39,867 nucleotides of DNA from AP-15 sp035503615. GTDB lineage: Bacteria > Pseudomonadota > Alphaproteobacteria > ATCC43930 > CGMCC-115725. Both the position numbers and the translations under genes were made by a program. Of this stretch, positions 15,647-23,350 are shown piece after piece. Position 1 is the stretch's first letter. Each line of letters opens with the position of its first letter. The notes beneath the pieces were generated by a model. It was not told the origin of the DNA. It worked only from the letters and a program-made list of their open reading frames with translations, and made no database searches. The DNA lies in the NCBI GenBank assembly GCA_035503615.1, contig DATJTI010000024.1, positions 1 to 39,867 on the forward strand, written 5' to 3'.

Positions 15647-16708
15647 ATGGGCGAGATTCTCGGGATCGGCGTCACTCATTTTCCGGGATTGATGCTGCCT
15701 GACCAGTATATGAGCTCGTTTCTGACCCGCACCTTGAAGAGCGAACGGATCCCGGCGGCGCTGAAGGACCCGAAAACCTGGCCGGAGCCGTTGCGCCAGG
15801 AGCTTGCCGCCAACCAGGATGGCGCTGCCGCCGCCGAGCATCGGCGCCGGCTCGCCGGCGGGTTTCGCAAGGTGCGCCAGGCGCTCGACGCGTTCGCCCC
15901 CGACCTCGTGTTGATCTGGGGCGACGACCAGTACGAGAATTTCCGCGAGGACGGTGTGCCGTCATTCTGCGTGTTCGCGCTCGACGCCGTTGATTGCCGC
16001 CCGTTCGCGCGCCCCGGGCGGGCCGAGCTCGGCAATGTGTGGGACGAGCCTGCCGATACGGTGGTGCATGTCACCGGGCATCGCGCCGCCGGCTCGACGC
16101 TCGCCGCCGAGCTGATCAAGGAGGATTACGACGTCAGCTACGCCTATCGCATGCGCCATGAACTCGGGCTGCCGCACGCCTTTATCAACACGATCCTTTA
16201 TCTCGATTACGACCGGCGCGGCTTCCCCTATCCGGTGGTGCCGTTCCACGTCAATTGCTCCGGCTCCTCGGTCATCGCCAAGCGCGGCTCGAGCGCGCAT
16301 TTGACCGGTGAGGCCGACCCGAATGCGGTCGATCCGCCCGGCCCCAACCCGGGGCGCTGCTTTGATGTCGGCGCGGCGGTGGCACAAATCCTCGCCGACA
16401 GCCCATGGCGGGTGGCGCTGATCGCCTCGTCGAGCTGGTCGCATGCGTTTCTGACCGCGAAGCACCATTGGCTTTATCCGGACGTCGCCAGCGACCGGGC
16501 GCGCTTCGACGAGTTGGCCTCCGGCAATGCCGGGCGCTGGCGCAATCTCTCGACCGAAGAGATCGAGGATGCGGGACAGCAAGAATTTCTGAACTGGGTG
16601 TGCCTCGCCGGGGCGATGGAGGCGCTCGGCCGGCGTGCCGAGATCGTCGATTACATCGAATCCTACCTGTTCAATTCGGACAAGTGCTTCGCCCTGTTCC
16701 ACCCGTAA
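15647..16708 (+). CDS. Class III extradiol ring-cleavage dioxygenase (LigB-type catalytic subunit)
   Basis: A 353-residue LigB-fold protein with a strong ribosome site (gggaggagc, 15634-15642). It starts MGEILGIGVTHFPGL with His11, the expected first iron ligand. Then come DLVLIWGDDQYENFREDGVP (about 86-105), MRHELGLPHAFINTILYLDY (about 168-187) and VALIASSSWSHAFL (about 258-271), all in the order seen in LigB/protocatechuate 4,5-dioxygenase beta chains and gallate dioxygenase. Such enzymes use Fe(II) to split catecholic rings next to a hydroxyl (meta cleavage). A separate small alpha subunit (LigA) is not present nearby, so it may act alone. The exact substrate is unknown. Confidence 0.88.
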   Translation: MGEILGIGVTHFPGLMLPDQYMSSFLTRTLKSERIPAALKDPKTWPEPLRQELAANQDGAAAAEHRRRLAGGFRKVRQALDAFAPDLVLIWGDDQYENFREDGVPSFCVFALDAVDCRPFARPGRAELGNVWDEPADTVVHVTGHRAAGSTLAAELIKEDYDVSYAYRMRHELGLPHAFINTILYLDYDRRGFPYPVVPFHVNCSGSSVIAKRGSSAHLTGEADPNAVDPPGPNPGRCFDVGAAVAQILADSPWRVALIASSSWSHAFLTAKHHWLYPDVASDRARFDELASGNAGRWRNLSTEEIEDAGQQEFLNWVCLAGAMEALGRRAEIVDYIESYLFNSDKCFALFHP

Positions 16709-16740
16709 TCCGCCGCCTGCTGCCGTGCCGTTGAAACGGA

Positions 16741-16771
16741 GCCGGGGCTAAGCCCCGGCCGCCGCTTTTTT
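16741..16771 (+). terminator. Terminator of the extradiol dioxygenase gene
   Basis: gccggggc (16741-16748) pairs with gccccggc (16752-16759) around a 3-base loop, followed by a run of six T (16766-16771). It serves the plus strand. Part of it is also the 3' coding end of the convergent MBL gene: the T-run is its Lys-Lys codons and the loop its stop region. Confidence 0.75.
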
Positions 16772-17620
16772 GTCCAGAATGCGCTGGTGCAGGTTGCGCA
16801 CGATCATGCCGGTCAGCCGCTCATTGTGCATGAAGAGCCGCTGGCCGATCGGGTACGGGTCCTGTTTTTCGACCTCGATCGGGCTTTGCAGCGCCTCCTC
16901 GGCGCTGATCCCGCGATCGACCAGGCGCTCGACATAGCCGACCCAGTTCTCGACGATCTGCGCCTGCTCCTTCAGATAGGCCTTGGTGCACGGGTCGCCA
17001 TGGCCCGGTACGATCAGCTCGACATCGAGTGCCGCGATGCTGTCGAGTGCCGCCAGCCACTCCCACGGGTCGCATTCCTGCAGCCAGCTGCGGCATTTGT
17101 GAAAGACATTGTCGCCGGTGAAGACGACCCCCTCCTCCGGCACATGAACCGAGGTCTGCGGTGCGGTGTGTCCCGGCATGTGGATGATGTTGAAGGTGTG
17201 GTTGCCGAGATTGAGGGTCATCGTCTCGGTGAAGGTCAGGGTCGGCGGGTTGGCCGCCGGGTAGTCCGGATGGCCGACCAGCCACACGCTATCGGGATCG
17301 GTCTCTTTGAACCGCTCGCGCTTTTCATCGACCGAGCCGAACGCATAGAGGTAGCGCTCGAAGCACTCCTGCAGCTTGACCTGGCCGACGATCGTGGTGT
17401 TGGTGAAGTAGGCGTTGCCGGAGATGTGATCGCCGTGCGGCTCGGTGTTGATCAGGTAGCGGATCGGCGCCTTGTCTTCCATCCGCTCGCGCCAGCGCAC
17501 CGCGTCGATCGGCTGCTGCGGCGAATCGACCATCACATAACCGTCGCTGGTCTCGACAAAGCTGGGATTGCAGCCGGCAAAATAGATTTCGGTGAAAGAG
17601 TTCTTTCCGACCCTGCGCAT
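16748..17620 (-). CDS. Metallo-beta-lactamase-fold hydrolase with altered zinc motif
   Basis: A 290-residue MBL-fold protein. ATG 17620 is preferred over ATG 17623 because it stands 5 bases after ggagg; the in-frame extension further upstream reads through an 18-bp repeat and is not plausible. Zinc motif order is present: TEPHGDHISGN at about 59-69 (H62, D64, H65), MPGHTAP with H151, FTGDNVF with D170, and VPGHGDP with H207. The first histidine of HxHxDH is replaced by Glu60, so one Zn1 ligand is changed. Class B2 lactamases have Asn at the same place; here the overall pattern is closer to quinone- or thioester-hydrolysing MBL proteins. A strand ahead of the motif reads YVMVDSPQQPIDAVRW. Substrate unknown; convergent with the extradiol dioxygenase gene. 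Confidence 0.85.
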   Translation of the reverse strand: MRRVGKNSFTEIYFAGCNPSFVETSDGYVMVDSPQQPIDAVRWRERMEDKAPIRYLINTEPHGDHISGNAYFTNTTIVGQVKLQECFERYLYAFGSVDEKRERFKETDPDSVWLVGHPDYPAANPPTLTFTETMTLNLGNHTFNIIHMPGHTAPQTSVHVPEEGVVFTGDNVFHKCRSWLQECDPWEWLAALDSIAALDVELIVPGHGDPCTKAYLKEQAQIVENWVGYVERLVDRGISAEEALQSPIEVEKQDPYPIGQRLFMHNERLTGMIVRNLHQRILDKKAAAGA

Positions 17621-17692
17621 CATCGCCTCCCGGTGCGATTGGCCGATTTTCGGCGATCGACCGGCATCGCACAAGACCGGCCCGGTGCCGAG

Positions 17693-17746
17693 CCGCCGGT
17701 TGCAGCTGCTCCGCCGGTTGCAGCTGCTCCGCCGGTTACTGCTGCG
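17693..17746. repeat. 18-bp tandem repeat array, three units, between the MBL and hydroxylase genes
   Basis: Units ccgccggttgcagctgct at 17693-17710 and 17711-17728 are identical; the third (17729-17746) is diverged in its second half. The array fills much of the 136-bp gap between the two minus-strand genes and ends 10 bp before the hydroxylase stop codon. Confidence 0.88.
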
Positions 17747-17756
17747 CCGATGGCTC

Positions 17757-18620
17757 TCAGCGTTCGGCGGCGACCGAACCGGCGACGTCACGCGCCGGCG
17801 CTTGCAGCTGGAACGGGTGAACGAGCTGTCCGCCGAGCGAAGGCGGCAATTCCCCGTCGATGCCGTAAGCCGCCGGCCATCCCTTGCGCGGCAAGTGGTG
17901 GGTCCCGAAAATCCGATCGATGACCGGCAGCATCGAGGCGAAGTTGCGGTCGCGCGGCTCGGCCAGATTGTGGTGCCAGTGATGAAAGGCCGGGGTCGCG
18001 ATCAGCCATTCGAGCGGACCCAGCCGCAGCCGCAGATTGGCATGGATCAGAAATCCCCACATCGTCATGGCGAGCACCAGCAATGCCGAGATCAGCCCAC
18101 CCGACGGCGTCAGCGGGGTGGCGATGCCGAGGATGTAGATCGGGACGAGACCGCACAGCCGGGTGAACACATTGTCGAGCGGATGGGCGCGGGCGCTGAT
18201 CAGGAAATAGAGTTGCCGCGGGTTGTGGTGGATCGCATGGAAGCGCCACAGCAGCGGGATCTGGTGCGACCAGCGATGCCCCCAATAGAAGCCGATCTCG
18301 CCGACCAATAGCGCCGCCGCCGCGCGCGCCCACAGCGGCAGGGATGCGACCGCCACCTGCAGGTGCCACGGCACGATCCTGTGCGCGCCGAGCGCCACCA
18401 GGGCCAAGAGCGGGGTCAATAGCAGGCTCGGCACCAGCCCGCTGATGAAGTAGAAGCCGATATCGCCGGCAAGGCTGTTGCACAGAAGTTTTCGCCGGTT
18501 CAGCGCAAAGATGTGCTCAAGCGGCAGAAACACGATGGCGAGCAGCATCAGCCAGATAAAGATCCTGACGGTACTCAGCAGCAGCGGATCGAATTGGCGA
18601 AAGTCGAGGAACGCCGACAC
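17757..18620 (-). CDS. Sterol desaturase/fatty acid hydroxylase family membrane protein
   Basis: A 287-residue multi-pass membrane di-iron protein. GTG 18620 is chosen because aggagg stands just upstream and the conserved part begins soon after; an in-frame ATG at 18764 would make the tandem repeat coding and is unlikely. The histidine boxes are HRWSH (H115-H119), HAIHH (H128-H132) and HHWHH (H213-H217), with an additional H193 in a later helix. Hydrophobic helices lie at about 17-37, 52-80, 98-113 and 155-195. Members use O2 and an electron donor to hydroxylate or desaturate lipids such as fatty acids, sterols or carotenoids. No reductase partner is adjacent. It shares the minus strand with the upstream PEP-CTERM gene but a repeat array separates them. 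Confidence 0.9.
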   Translation of the reverse strand: MSAFLDFRQFDPLLLSTVRIFIWLMLLAIVFLPLEHIFALNRRKLLCNSLAGDIGFYFISGLVPSLLLTPLLALVALGAHRIVPWHLQVAVASLPLWARAAAALLVGEIGFYWGHRWSHQIPLLWRFHAIHHNPRQLYFLISARAHPLDNVFTRLCGLVPIYILGIATPLTPSGGLISALLVLAMTMWGFLIHANLRLRLGPLEWLIATPAFHHWHHNLAEPRDRNFASMLPVIDRIFGTHHLPRKGWPAAYGIDGELPPSLGGQLVHPFQLQAPARDVAGSVAAER

Positions 18621-18644
18621 CGAAATCCTCCTGATCGGCCATAT

Positions 18645-18710
18645 CGTGACGAGAAGGGGTCTTGGTCGTGACGCGAAGAGGTCGTGGTCGTGACGCGAAG
18701 AGATCTTGGC
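18645..18710. repeat. 22-bp tandem repeat array, three units, upstream of the hydroxylase gene
   Basis: Units at 18645-18666, 18667-18688 and 18689-18710, each beginning cgtgacg and ending ttggt or a close variant. They differ at a few positions. The array occupies the 151-bp gap between the PEP-CTERM gene and the GTG of the hydroxylase gene, where the latter's promoter should be. Confidence 0.9.
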
Positions 18711-18771
18711 GAGACAGGCCGGCGCCCGGACGAGACCGAGGTTCCATCCGGGCGCATCGACCATCGGCGGG

Positions 18772-19611
18772 TCAGGCGGCGGTTGCGCCCGGCTTGTTGC
18801 GCCGGCGCATCATAACCACGCCGAGGCCGAGCAGACCGACTCCCAGCACCGACAGCGTCGCCGGTTCCGGCACCACCGGGGTCGTGTTGACGCCTTCAAG
18901 GAACACGGTCGGCGGCTGATTGACCGTGCTGCCGCCGTCGCCCCACGCCAAGAAAGTCAACACCGCGGTCCCGTCATTCAGGTCCGCTGCAGTTGGCGTA
19001 AACGTCAGATCGACGTTATTCCAATCGACGTTCCCCTCTGACGGAGTGTCCATCAGCGGTGAGGCTTCCTCGATATTGTCGTGGGTTCCGGTTACGCTGC
19101 AGGAAGTGCTGTGAGTTGGACAATCGACGCCGATCCCACCCGCGCCGAGAAACACCAGCCACTGTTCGGTGGTGGGACCGCTAAACCCTATCTGCTGGCC
19201 GGCTGCCTGCTGGAACGAAAGGTCGTAGGTCACGCCTGCGGTCAGACCACTGATGGTCTGCATGATCGTGCTTTCATACTGCGGATTGCCATCCGCCTGA
19301 TAAAAGTTGTAGCCGGCTGGCACAGTATTGGAAAACGTCCCATAGACACCGTAAGTGCCGTTCGCCGATGAGCCTTCGGAACCTTGATTGCCGACAAAGA
19401 TCAGGTTCGAGTATTGTGCGACCGAACCGATCGACCAGCCGGTCGGCTCCGAGGCCGTGAACGTGTCCTTGGGCGCAGTGAATGTGCCGTTGAACGTATT
19501 GAATTGAAGGTCTGTCACCGGCAGGATCTGGTCCGCCTGCGCCGAAGCGGCCAGGCCCAGCGACAAGCCGAGGGCCGTCAGGCCGAGTGCGGCTGATTTG
19601 AGAAGCGGCAT
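18772..19611 (-). CDS. PEP-CTERM sorting domain protein
   Basis: A 279-residue exported protein. A signal peptide (MPLLKSAALGLTALGLSLGL to AQA, about 1-26) is followed by a beta-rich region with Gly/Thr/Asn-rich strands (about 27-245), and a PEP-CTERM tail: VVPEPATLSVLGVGLLGLG, then the membrane segment and MMRRRNK basic end. Exosortase (EpsH/XrtA) cuts at the VPEP motif, and the proteins are usually tied to exopolysaccharide or biofilm. No exosortase or polysaccharide gene is in the window. Two cysteines (VDCPTHSTSC) may form a disulfide. ATG 19611 has aaggag seven bases upstream. The passenger domain resembles the secreted DUF-type PEP-CTERM proteins with jelly-roll-like strands, but I cannot name its ligand. 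Confidence 0.88.
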   Translation of the reverse strand: MPLLKSAALGLTALGLSLGLAASAQADQILPVTDLQFNTFNGTFTAPKDTFTASEPTGWSIGSVAQYSNLIFVGNQGSEGSSANGTYGVYGTFSNTVPAGYNFYQADGNPQYESTIMQTISGLTAGVTYDLSFQQAAGQQIGFSGPTTEQWLVFLGAGGIGVDCPTHSTSCSVTGTHDNIEEASPLMDTPSEGNVDWNNVDLTFTPTAADLNDGTAVLTFLAWGDGGSTVNQPPTVFLEGVNTTPVVPEPATLSVLGVGLLGLGVVMMRRRNKPGATAA

Positions 19612-20202
19612 CGATAACTCCTTACCAACGGGTCATGCGGCTCATATGTTCGGGTGTGCCGCGGCCAACGGTCCGGCAAACACTCGATGGCATGACCCAG
19701 GCAAGCGGCATGCCAGAAAAGATTGCTATTGATTTTACTCAGTATTCTTGTCTGAATTGATTAACCCCGCTCTGGGACGATGAAACAGTGTAAATTTCGT
19801 CGACAGCAAATACCTGCCCTGCGATCTCTCGCAACGTCCGAGTCATTGCCGGAAAAGTTAGTGGAATCAATGAGTTACGAGAGTTTATCGCGAACCGTGG
19901 CGTGCCTCTGCGATCGCGTGCCTCCAACTTTCACCTGTAAGGGAATCCGACAGCGCCCGTTCGAGTGGTGCAATCTTCGCTGACACCCTTGGCTCCGGAT
20001 CCGGCCGGCCGGATTCGTCCCGCTGCATCGAGCGCGCGTCCTCGGCCGCTCGGTAGCGGGTGCGGGTAACCGCTGCCGCGGCAGAAAGAACACCCAACCC
20101 GCACTCGAATAGCTGGCGGTTCCCGCCGTCTCGTGGTATCGGCGCCAAAGCGGGCTCGGCGCATTGGGGGGCCGGGCCCAATGAGGGGGACCGCTGCGCC
20201 AC
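19612..20202. other. 590-bp divergent intergenic region
   Basis: Between the PEP-CTERM gene (minus) and the SLT lipoprotein gene (plus). It holds a comparatively A+T-rich stretch (about 19720-19880), suggesting promoter DNA. It also has a 7-bp inverted repeat tggcatg/catgcca (19688-19715 region) and a perfect 16-bp palindrome atccggccggccggat (19999-20014). No coding frame has convincing support and no RNA gene was recognised. Confidence 0.5.
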
Positions 20203-21828
20203 ATGATGATGACGCGCCGCTCCGGCCAATCCCGCATGGGAAGGCCGGTTGCCAGCGGCCTGCGCCGGCTGTTGCCGGTGCTGCCGATCCTGGCTCTTCT
20301 CGCCGCCTGCGGCCCGCGCGGGGGCTATCTGCAGGGGGCTCTGCCATACGGCACCTTTGGCGAAAGCCCGTCGGTGGCGCCGATGCATTATTACCCGCCG
20401 CCCGGTCCGCCGGACGATCCGTGGGGTCCCTATATCCGCGAGGCGGCGGCGCGCTACGGCGTGCCCGAGCAATGGATCCGCGCGGTCATGCAGCAGGAAT
20501 CGGGCGGTGAGGAGCAGGCCGTCTCACCGGTCGGGGCGATGGGGTTGATGCAGCTCATGCCCGAGACCTACGCGATGCTGCAGCAGCGCTACGGTCTTGG
20601 CGACGACCCCTACGAGCCGCGCGACAACATCTTTGCCGGCACCGCCTATATCCGCGAGATGTACGACGAGTTCGGGTCGCCGGGCTTTCTTGCCGCCTAC
20701 AATGCCGGTCCCGACCGGGTCGAGAGCTATCTCGCCGGCACTGCCGACCTGCCCGACGAGACGGTGCACTATTTGGCGGCCGTAGCCCCCAACCTGGGCG
20801 ACAGCCTGCCGTTATCCGGGCCGCTGGCCACATACGCTTTGGCGCGCGGCAGCGGTGCCGGCGAGTATCGGGCGAACGTGGCGAGCCTCGCGGCCGGATG
20901 CAACCTGAACCTCGCCTACGACCCGAACCATCCGTGCACCACCCTGGAAGCGGCAGCGACAGCCCCCGCCGGGGTCGAGATCGCGACGGCTCGGCAGATC
21001 GGCGCCGGCGGCTGCGATCTCGATATCGCCTATGACCCGAACCATCCTTGCAGTTCGATCGGAGCGGCGGTGACGACTGCGGCCCGCAGCGCCGCCGCCG
21101 CCTCGCCGCCTCCGGCCCCCGTCGTTGTTGCCGCGGCAGCGCCGCCCGCGCCGATCGTCGAGACCATCGCACCACCCCTGCCGCCGCGACCGGCCGCGAT
21201 GCCCGTTGTTGCCGCGGCGACGCCATCCCCCGCAGCGACACCGTCCCCGACAATGGCTCGGAGCCTTCCGGCACCTATGCCTGCGCAACCCGCGGCCGCA
21301 CCACTCGTCCTCGCTTCGGCGGCGTCGACATCCGGCGATGGTATCGCAGCGGGCGGCTGCGACCCCGACCTCGCCTATGATCCGGATCGTCCCTGCCAGA
21401 CCGCGCCGGGCCAGACCGCGCCGGGCCAGACCACGCTGGGCCAGACCATGCCGGGCCAGACCATGCCGGGCCAGCCCATGCCGGCAGCCCCGACGCCGCT
21501 ACGCTCGCCGCCACCGGGCCCGCAATTCGCCGCCGCCGCGCCGGCGCCCGGCGCGCATGTGCTGGCGATCCCGGTGCATGACTGGGCGATCCAGGTCGGT
21601 GCCTTTGCCAATCCGCGGCTGGCCCGCGCGGTGGCGGAAAACGCTCGCGCCCAGGCGCCGGGGCAGCTACGGGCGGCGGCCCTGTCTCTGCCGCCGACAC
21701 CGAGTGGCAGGTCGGTTCTCTATCGGGCCCGTCTCGTCAACCTGTCGGCCAGTGCCGCCTCGGACGCCTGCTGGCAATTGAACCAACATCAGCTGCCTTG
21801 CGTCGTCGTCCAGCCGAACCGCTCGTGA
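20203..21828 (+). CDS. Lytic transglycosylase lipoprotein with SLT and SPOR domains and a repeated Cys motif
   Basis: A 541-residue secreted lipoprotein. The leader ends in the lipobox LAAC with Cys36 as the lipid-attached residue. The SLT domain spans about 75-190: catalytic Glu99 in MQQESGG, then SPVGAMGLMQLMPETYAML and LAAYNAGPDRVESYL. It would cut peptidoglycan glycan strands to anhydro-muropeptides. A long Ala/Pro-rich linker follows. The last ~80 residues (HDWAIQVGAFANPRLARAVA onward) are a SPOR domain that binds denuded septal glycan, so the protein probably acts at the division site. Odd: a 13-residue unit CxxxxAYDPNHPC occurs at 20899-20937, 21013-21051 and 21358-21396, and a 15-bp repeat encodes PGQTA/M. 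ATG 20203 starts a run of three ATG codons with only a weak ribosome site. Confidence 0.88.
   Translation: MMMTRRSGQSRMGRPVASGLRRLLPVLPILALLAACGPRGGYLQGALPYGTFGESPSVAPMHYYPPPGPPDDPWGPYIREAAARYGVPEQWIRAVMQQESGGEEQAVSPVGAMGLMQLMPETYAMLQQRYGLGDDPYEPRDNIFAGTAYIREMYDEFGSPGFLAAYNAGPDRVESYLAGTADLPDETVHYLAAVAPNLGDSLPLSGPLATYALARGSGAGEYRANVASLAAGCNLNLAYDPNHPCTTLEAAATAPAGVEIATARQIGAGGCDLDIAYDPNHPCSSIGAAVTTAARSAAAASPPPAPVVVAAAAPPAPIVETIAPPLPPRPAAMPVVAAATPSPAATPSPTMARSLPAPMPAQPAAAPLVLASAASTSGDGIAAGGCDPDLAYDPDRPCQTAPGQTAPGQTTLGQTMPGQTMPGQPMPAAPTPLRSPPPGPQFAAAAPAPGAHVLAIPVHDWAIQVGAFANPRLARAVAENARAQAPGQLRAAALSLPPTPSGRSVLYRARLVNLSASAASDACWQLNQHQLPCVVVQPNRS
21406..21480 (+). repeat. In-frame 15-bp tandem repeat in the SLT-SPOR gene (5 units)
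   Basis: Five contiguous 15-bp units of the type ccgggccagaccatg from 21406, with a degenerate half unit before them. They encode repeated PGQT(A/T/M) in the Pro-rich linker before the SPOR domain. Unit length keeps the frame. Confidence 0.9.
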
Positions 21829-21830
21829 CC

Positions 21831-21853
21831 TCGGCCGCACCCGCCGCGGCCGA
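21831..21853. terminator. GC-rich hairpin between convergent genes
   Basis: tcggccgc (21831-21838) pairs with gcggccga (21846-21853) around a 7-base loop, in the 49-bp gap between the SLT lipoprotein gene and the convergent MFS gene. There is no T-run, so termination is only a possibility. Confidence 0.35.
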
Positions 21854-21877
21854 CCCCGGGCCGTGCCTGCCTCTACG

Positions 21878-23110
21878 CTATTCGGCGGCGAGAGCGACCG
21901 GCTCGCGAGCGAAACCGAAACGGGCGCCGATCACGAAGCCGACGCTCGCCAGCAGCAGCAGACCGACCACGATCAGGACGAGGTCCGGCCGGCCGGCGTC
22001 GATCAGCATGCCGTAGGGCACTGGCATCAAAGCGCTTCCGAGCGAGAGCCCGGCGCTGACAAAGCCGAACACCTTGCCGATTTCACCCTGCGTCGCCGCT
22101 TGCTTGACCATGAGGTCGCGCGGCGTGCGGCTGCTGCCGATGATGACCCCGGCGATGAGCAGCACGCCCATCGTCGGCAACTCGGCCATGGTCACGATGC
22201 CGACCCACAGCAGCAGCAGCGCGCCGCCGCCGACCAGCAGCACCGTTGCCGCCAGCAGATGCCGGGTGCGGTCGGCGATCCAGCCGCCGGCCAGCACGCC
22301 ACCGAGATTGCCGATCATGTAGCCGGTCAGCGCCGCAGCGGCCGCAGCGAGCGGCAGGCCGTGCACCTGGTGCAATACCGTGATCAACCAGGACTGGATA
22401 CCGGCGGTGGCCATCGCCGCTACCATGTAAAAGCCGAAGAAGCACAGGATCGGCCGACTGAGCAGCAGTGCCATGCCGAGCCGGCGATCCGCCGCCAAAC
22501 GGGGCGGCGGTGGCCGCAGTTCGCGCTGCGGCTTGGCGACCATCAGGTGCCCCTGCAAAACGATCATCAGCACCACCGGCACCGCGACCAGGCCGGAAAG
22601 CAGCAATGTGCTGCGCCAGCCGATCAGCAGCATCAGCCCGGCGGTGACCGGCGGGGCCGCGGCAAATCCGACATAGCCGCAAAAAGTGTGGAACGAGAAC
22701 GACCGCCCGATGCGCTCGGGAGAGATCGTACCGCTGAGAATGCTGTAATCGGCCGGGTGAAACACCGAATTGCCGGCCCCCGACAGCAGCGCCAGCACGA
22801 TCACCTGCCAGAACGAGCTGGCGAGCCCGATCGCCGAGATCGACAGCGCCATCAAGAGCGCACCGCAGATCAGGAAGGCACGGGCGCCATAGCGATCGAC
22901 GAGAAATCCGACCGGCGTCTGCAACAGCGCCGCCGCCCCCGACATGACCGTCATCGCCAGTCCGAGCTCGGCGAACGAGACGCCGAACGAGTGCTGCCAA
23001 GCAACGAACAGTGGCGGCAGACAAAGCTGATAGTAATGCGACAGGAAATGGCCCGCGCCGAGCAGTGTGTTGACCCGGCTGTCCTTATCCAAGGTCGGAA
23101 GTCTCAACAT
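21878..23110 (-). CDS. MFS exporter, fosmidomycin-resistance (Fsr)-like
   Basis: A 410-residue major-facilitator protein with 12 predicted helices. It starts MLRLPTLDKDSRVNTLLGAG, then HFLSHYYQLCLPPLFVAWQ. The loop-2 motif DRYGARAF (about 81-88) is the MFS G-x-x-x-D-R-x-G-R signature in shortened form. SGAGNSVFHPADYSILS (about 110-126) and GRSFSFHTFCGYVGFAA are the typical Fsr segments, conserved in the fosmidomycin-resistance family. Such proteins export drugs by proton antiport. It is divergent from the amidohydrolase gene, with 240 bp between (23111-23350) in which no specific element was seen. It may export a small organic acid and not a drug; the substrate is not readable. Confidence 0.87.
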   Translation of the reverse strand: MLRLPTLDKDSRVNTLLGAGHFLSHYYQLCLPPLFVAWQHSFGVSFAELGLAMTVMSGAAALLQTPVGFLVDRYGARAFLICGALLMALSISAIGLASSFWQVIVLALLSGAGNSVFHPADYSILSGTISPERIGRSFSFHTFCGYVGFAAAPPVTAGLMLLIGWRSTLLLSGLVAVPVVLMIVLQGHLMVAKPQRELRPPPPRLAADRRLGMALLLSRPILCFFGFYMVAAMATAGIQSWLITVLHQVHGLPLAAAAAALTGYMIGNLGGVLAGGWIADRTRHLLAATVLLVGGGALLLLWVGIVTMAELPTMGVLLIAGVIIGSSRTPRDLMVKQAATQGEIGKVFGFVSAGLSLGSALMPVPYGMLIDAGRPDLVLIVVGLLLLASVGFVIGARFGFAREPVALAAE

Positions 23111-23350
23111 AGGACAATCATCCTATAAACCCGTCGCCGGGTCGAGCGCGAAACCGCGGAGCCCGCTTCCGCCAGCGCGGCGCTGCTCTGTCGAAATTGC
23201 GCAACCGGCACCCCGCGCGGGGCACCAAAAACCGTTGCACAGCTTGACGGGTAGAGCACCGGCGGCCTACCGTCTGTCGCGCCGGAATGGTCCGTGCGAA
23301 GCCCCAACCGGGCCGCTACGGCGATCGGCAGCAGTGGGAGGAGGTCACAG

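Noticed and set aside
19999..20014. Perfect 16-bp palindrome atccggccggccggat
   Set aside because: In DNA of this G+C a GC-only core palindrome is not rare and no second copy or linked gene supports an operator.
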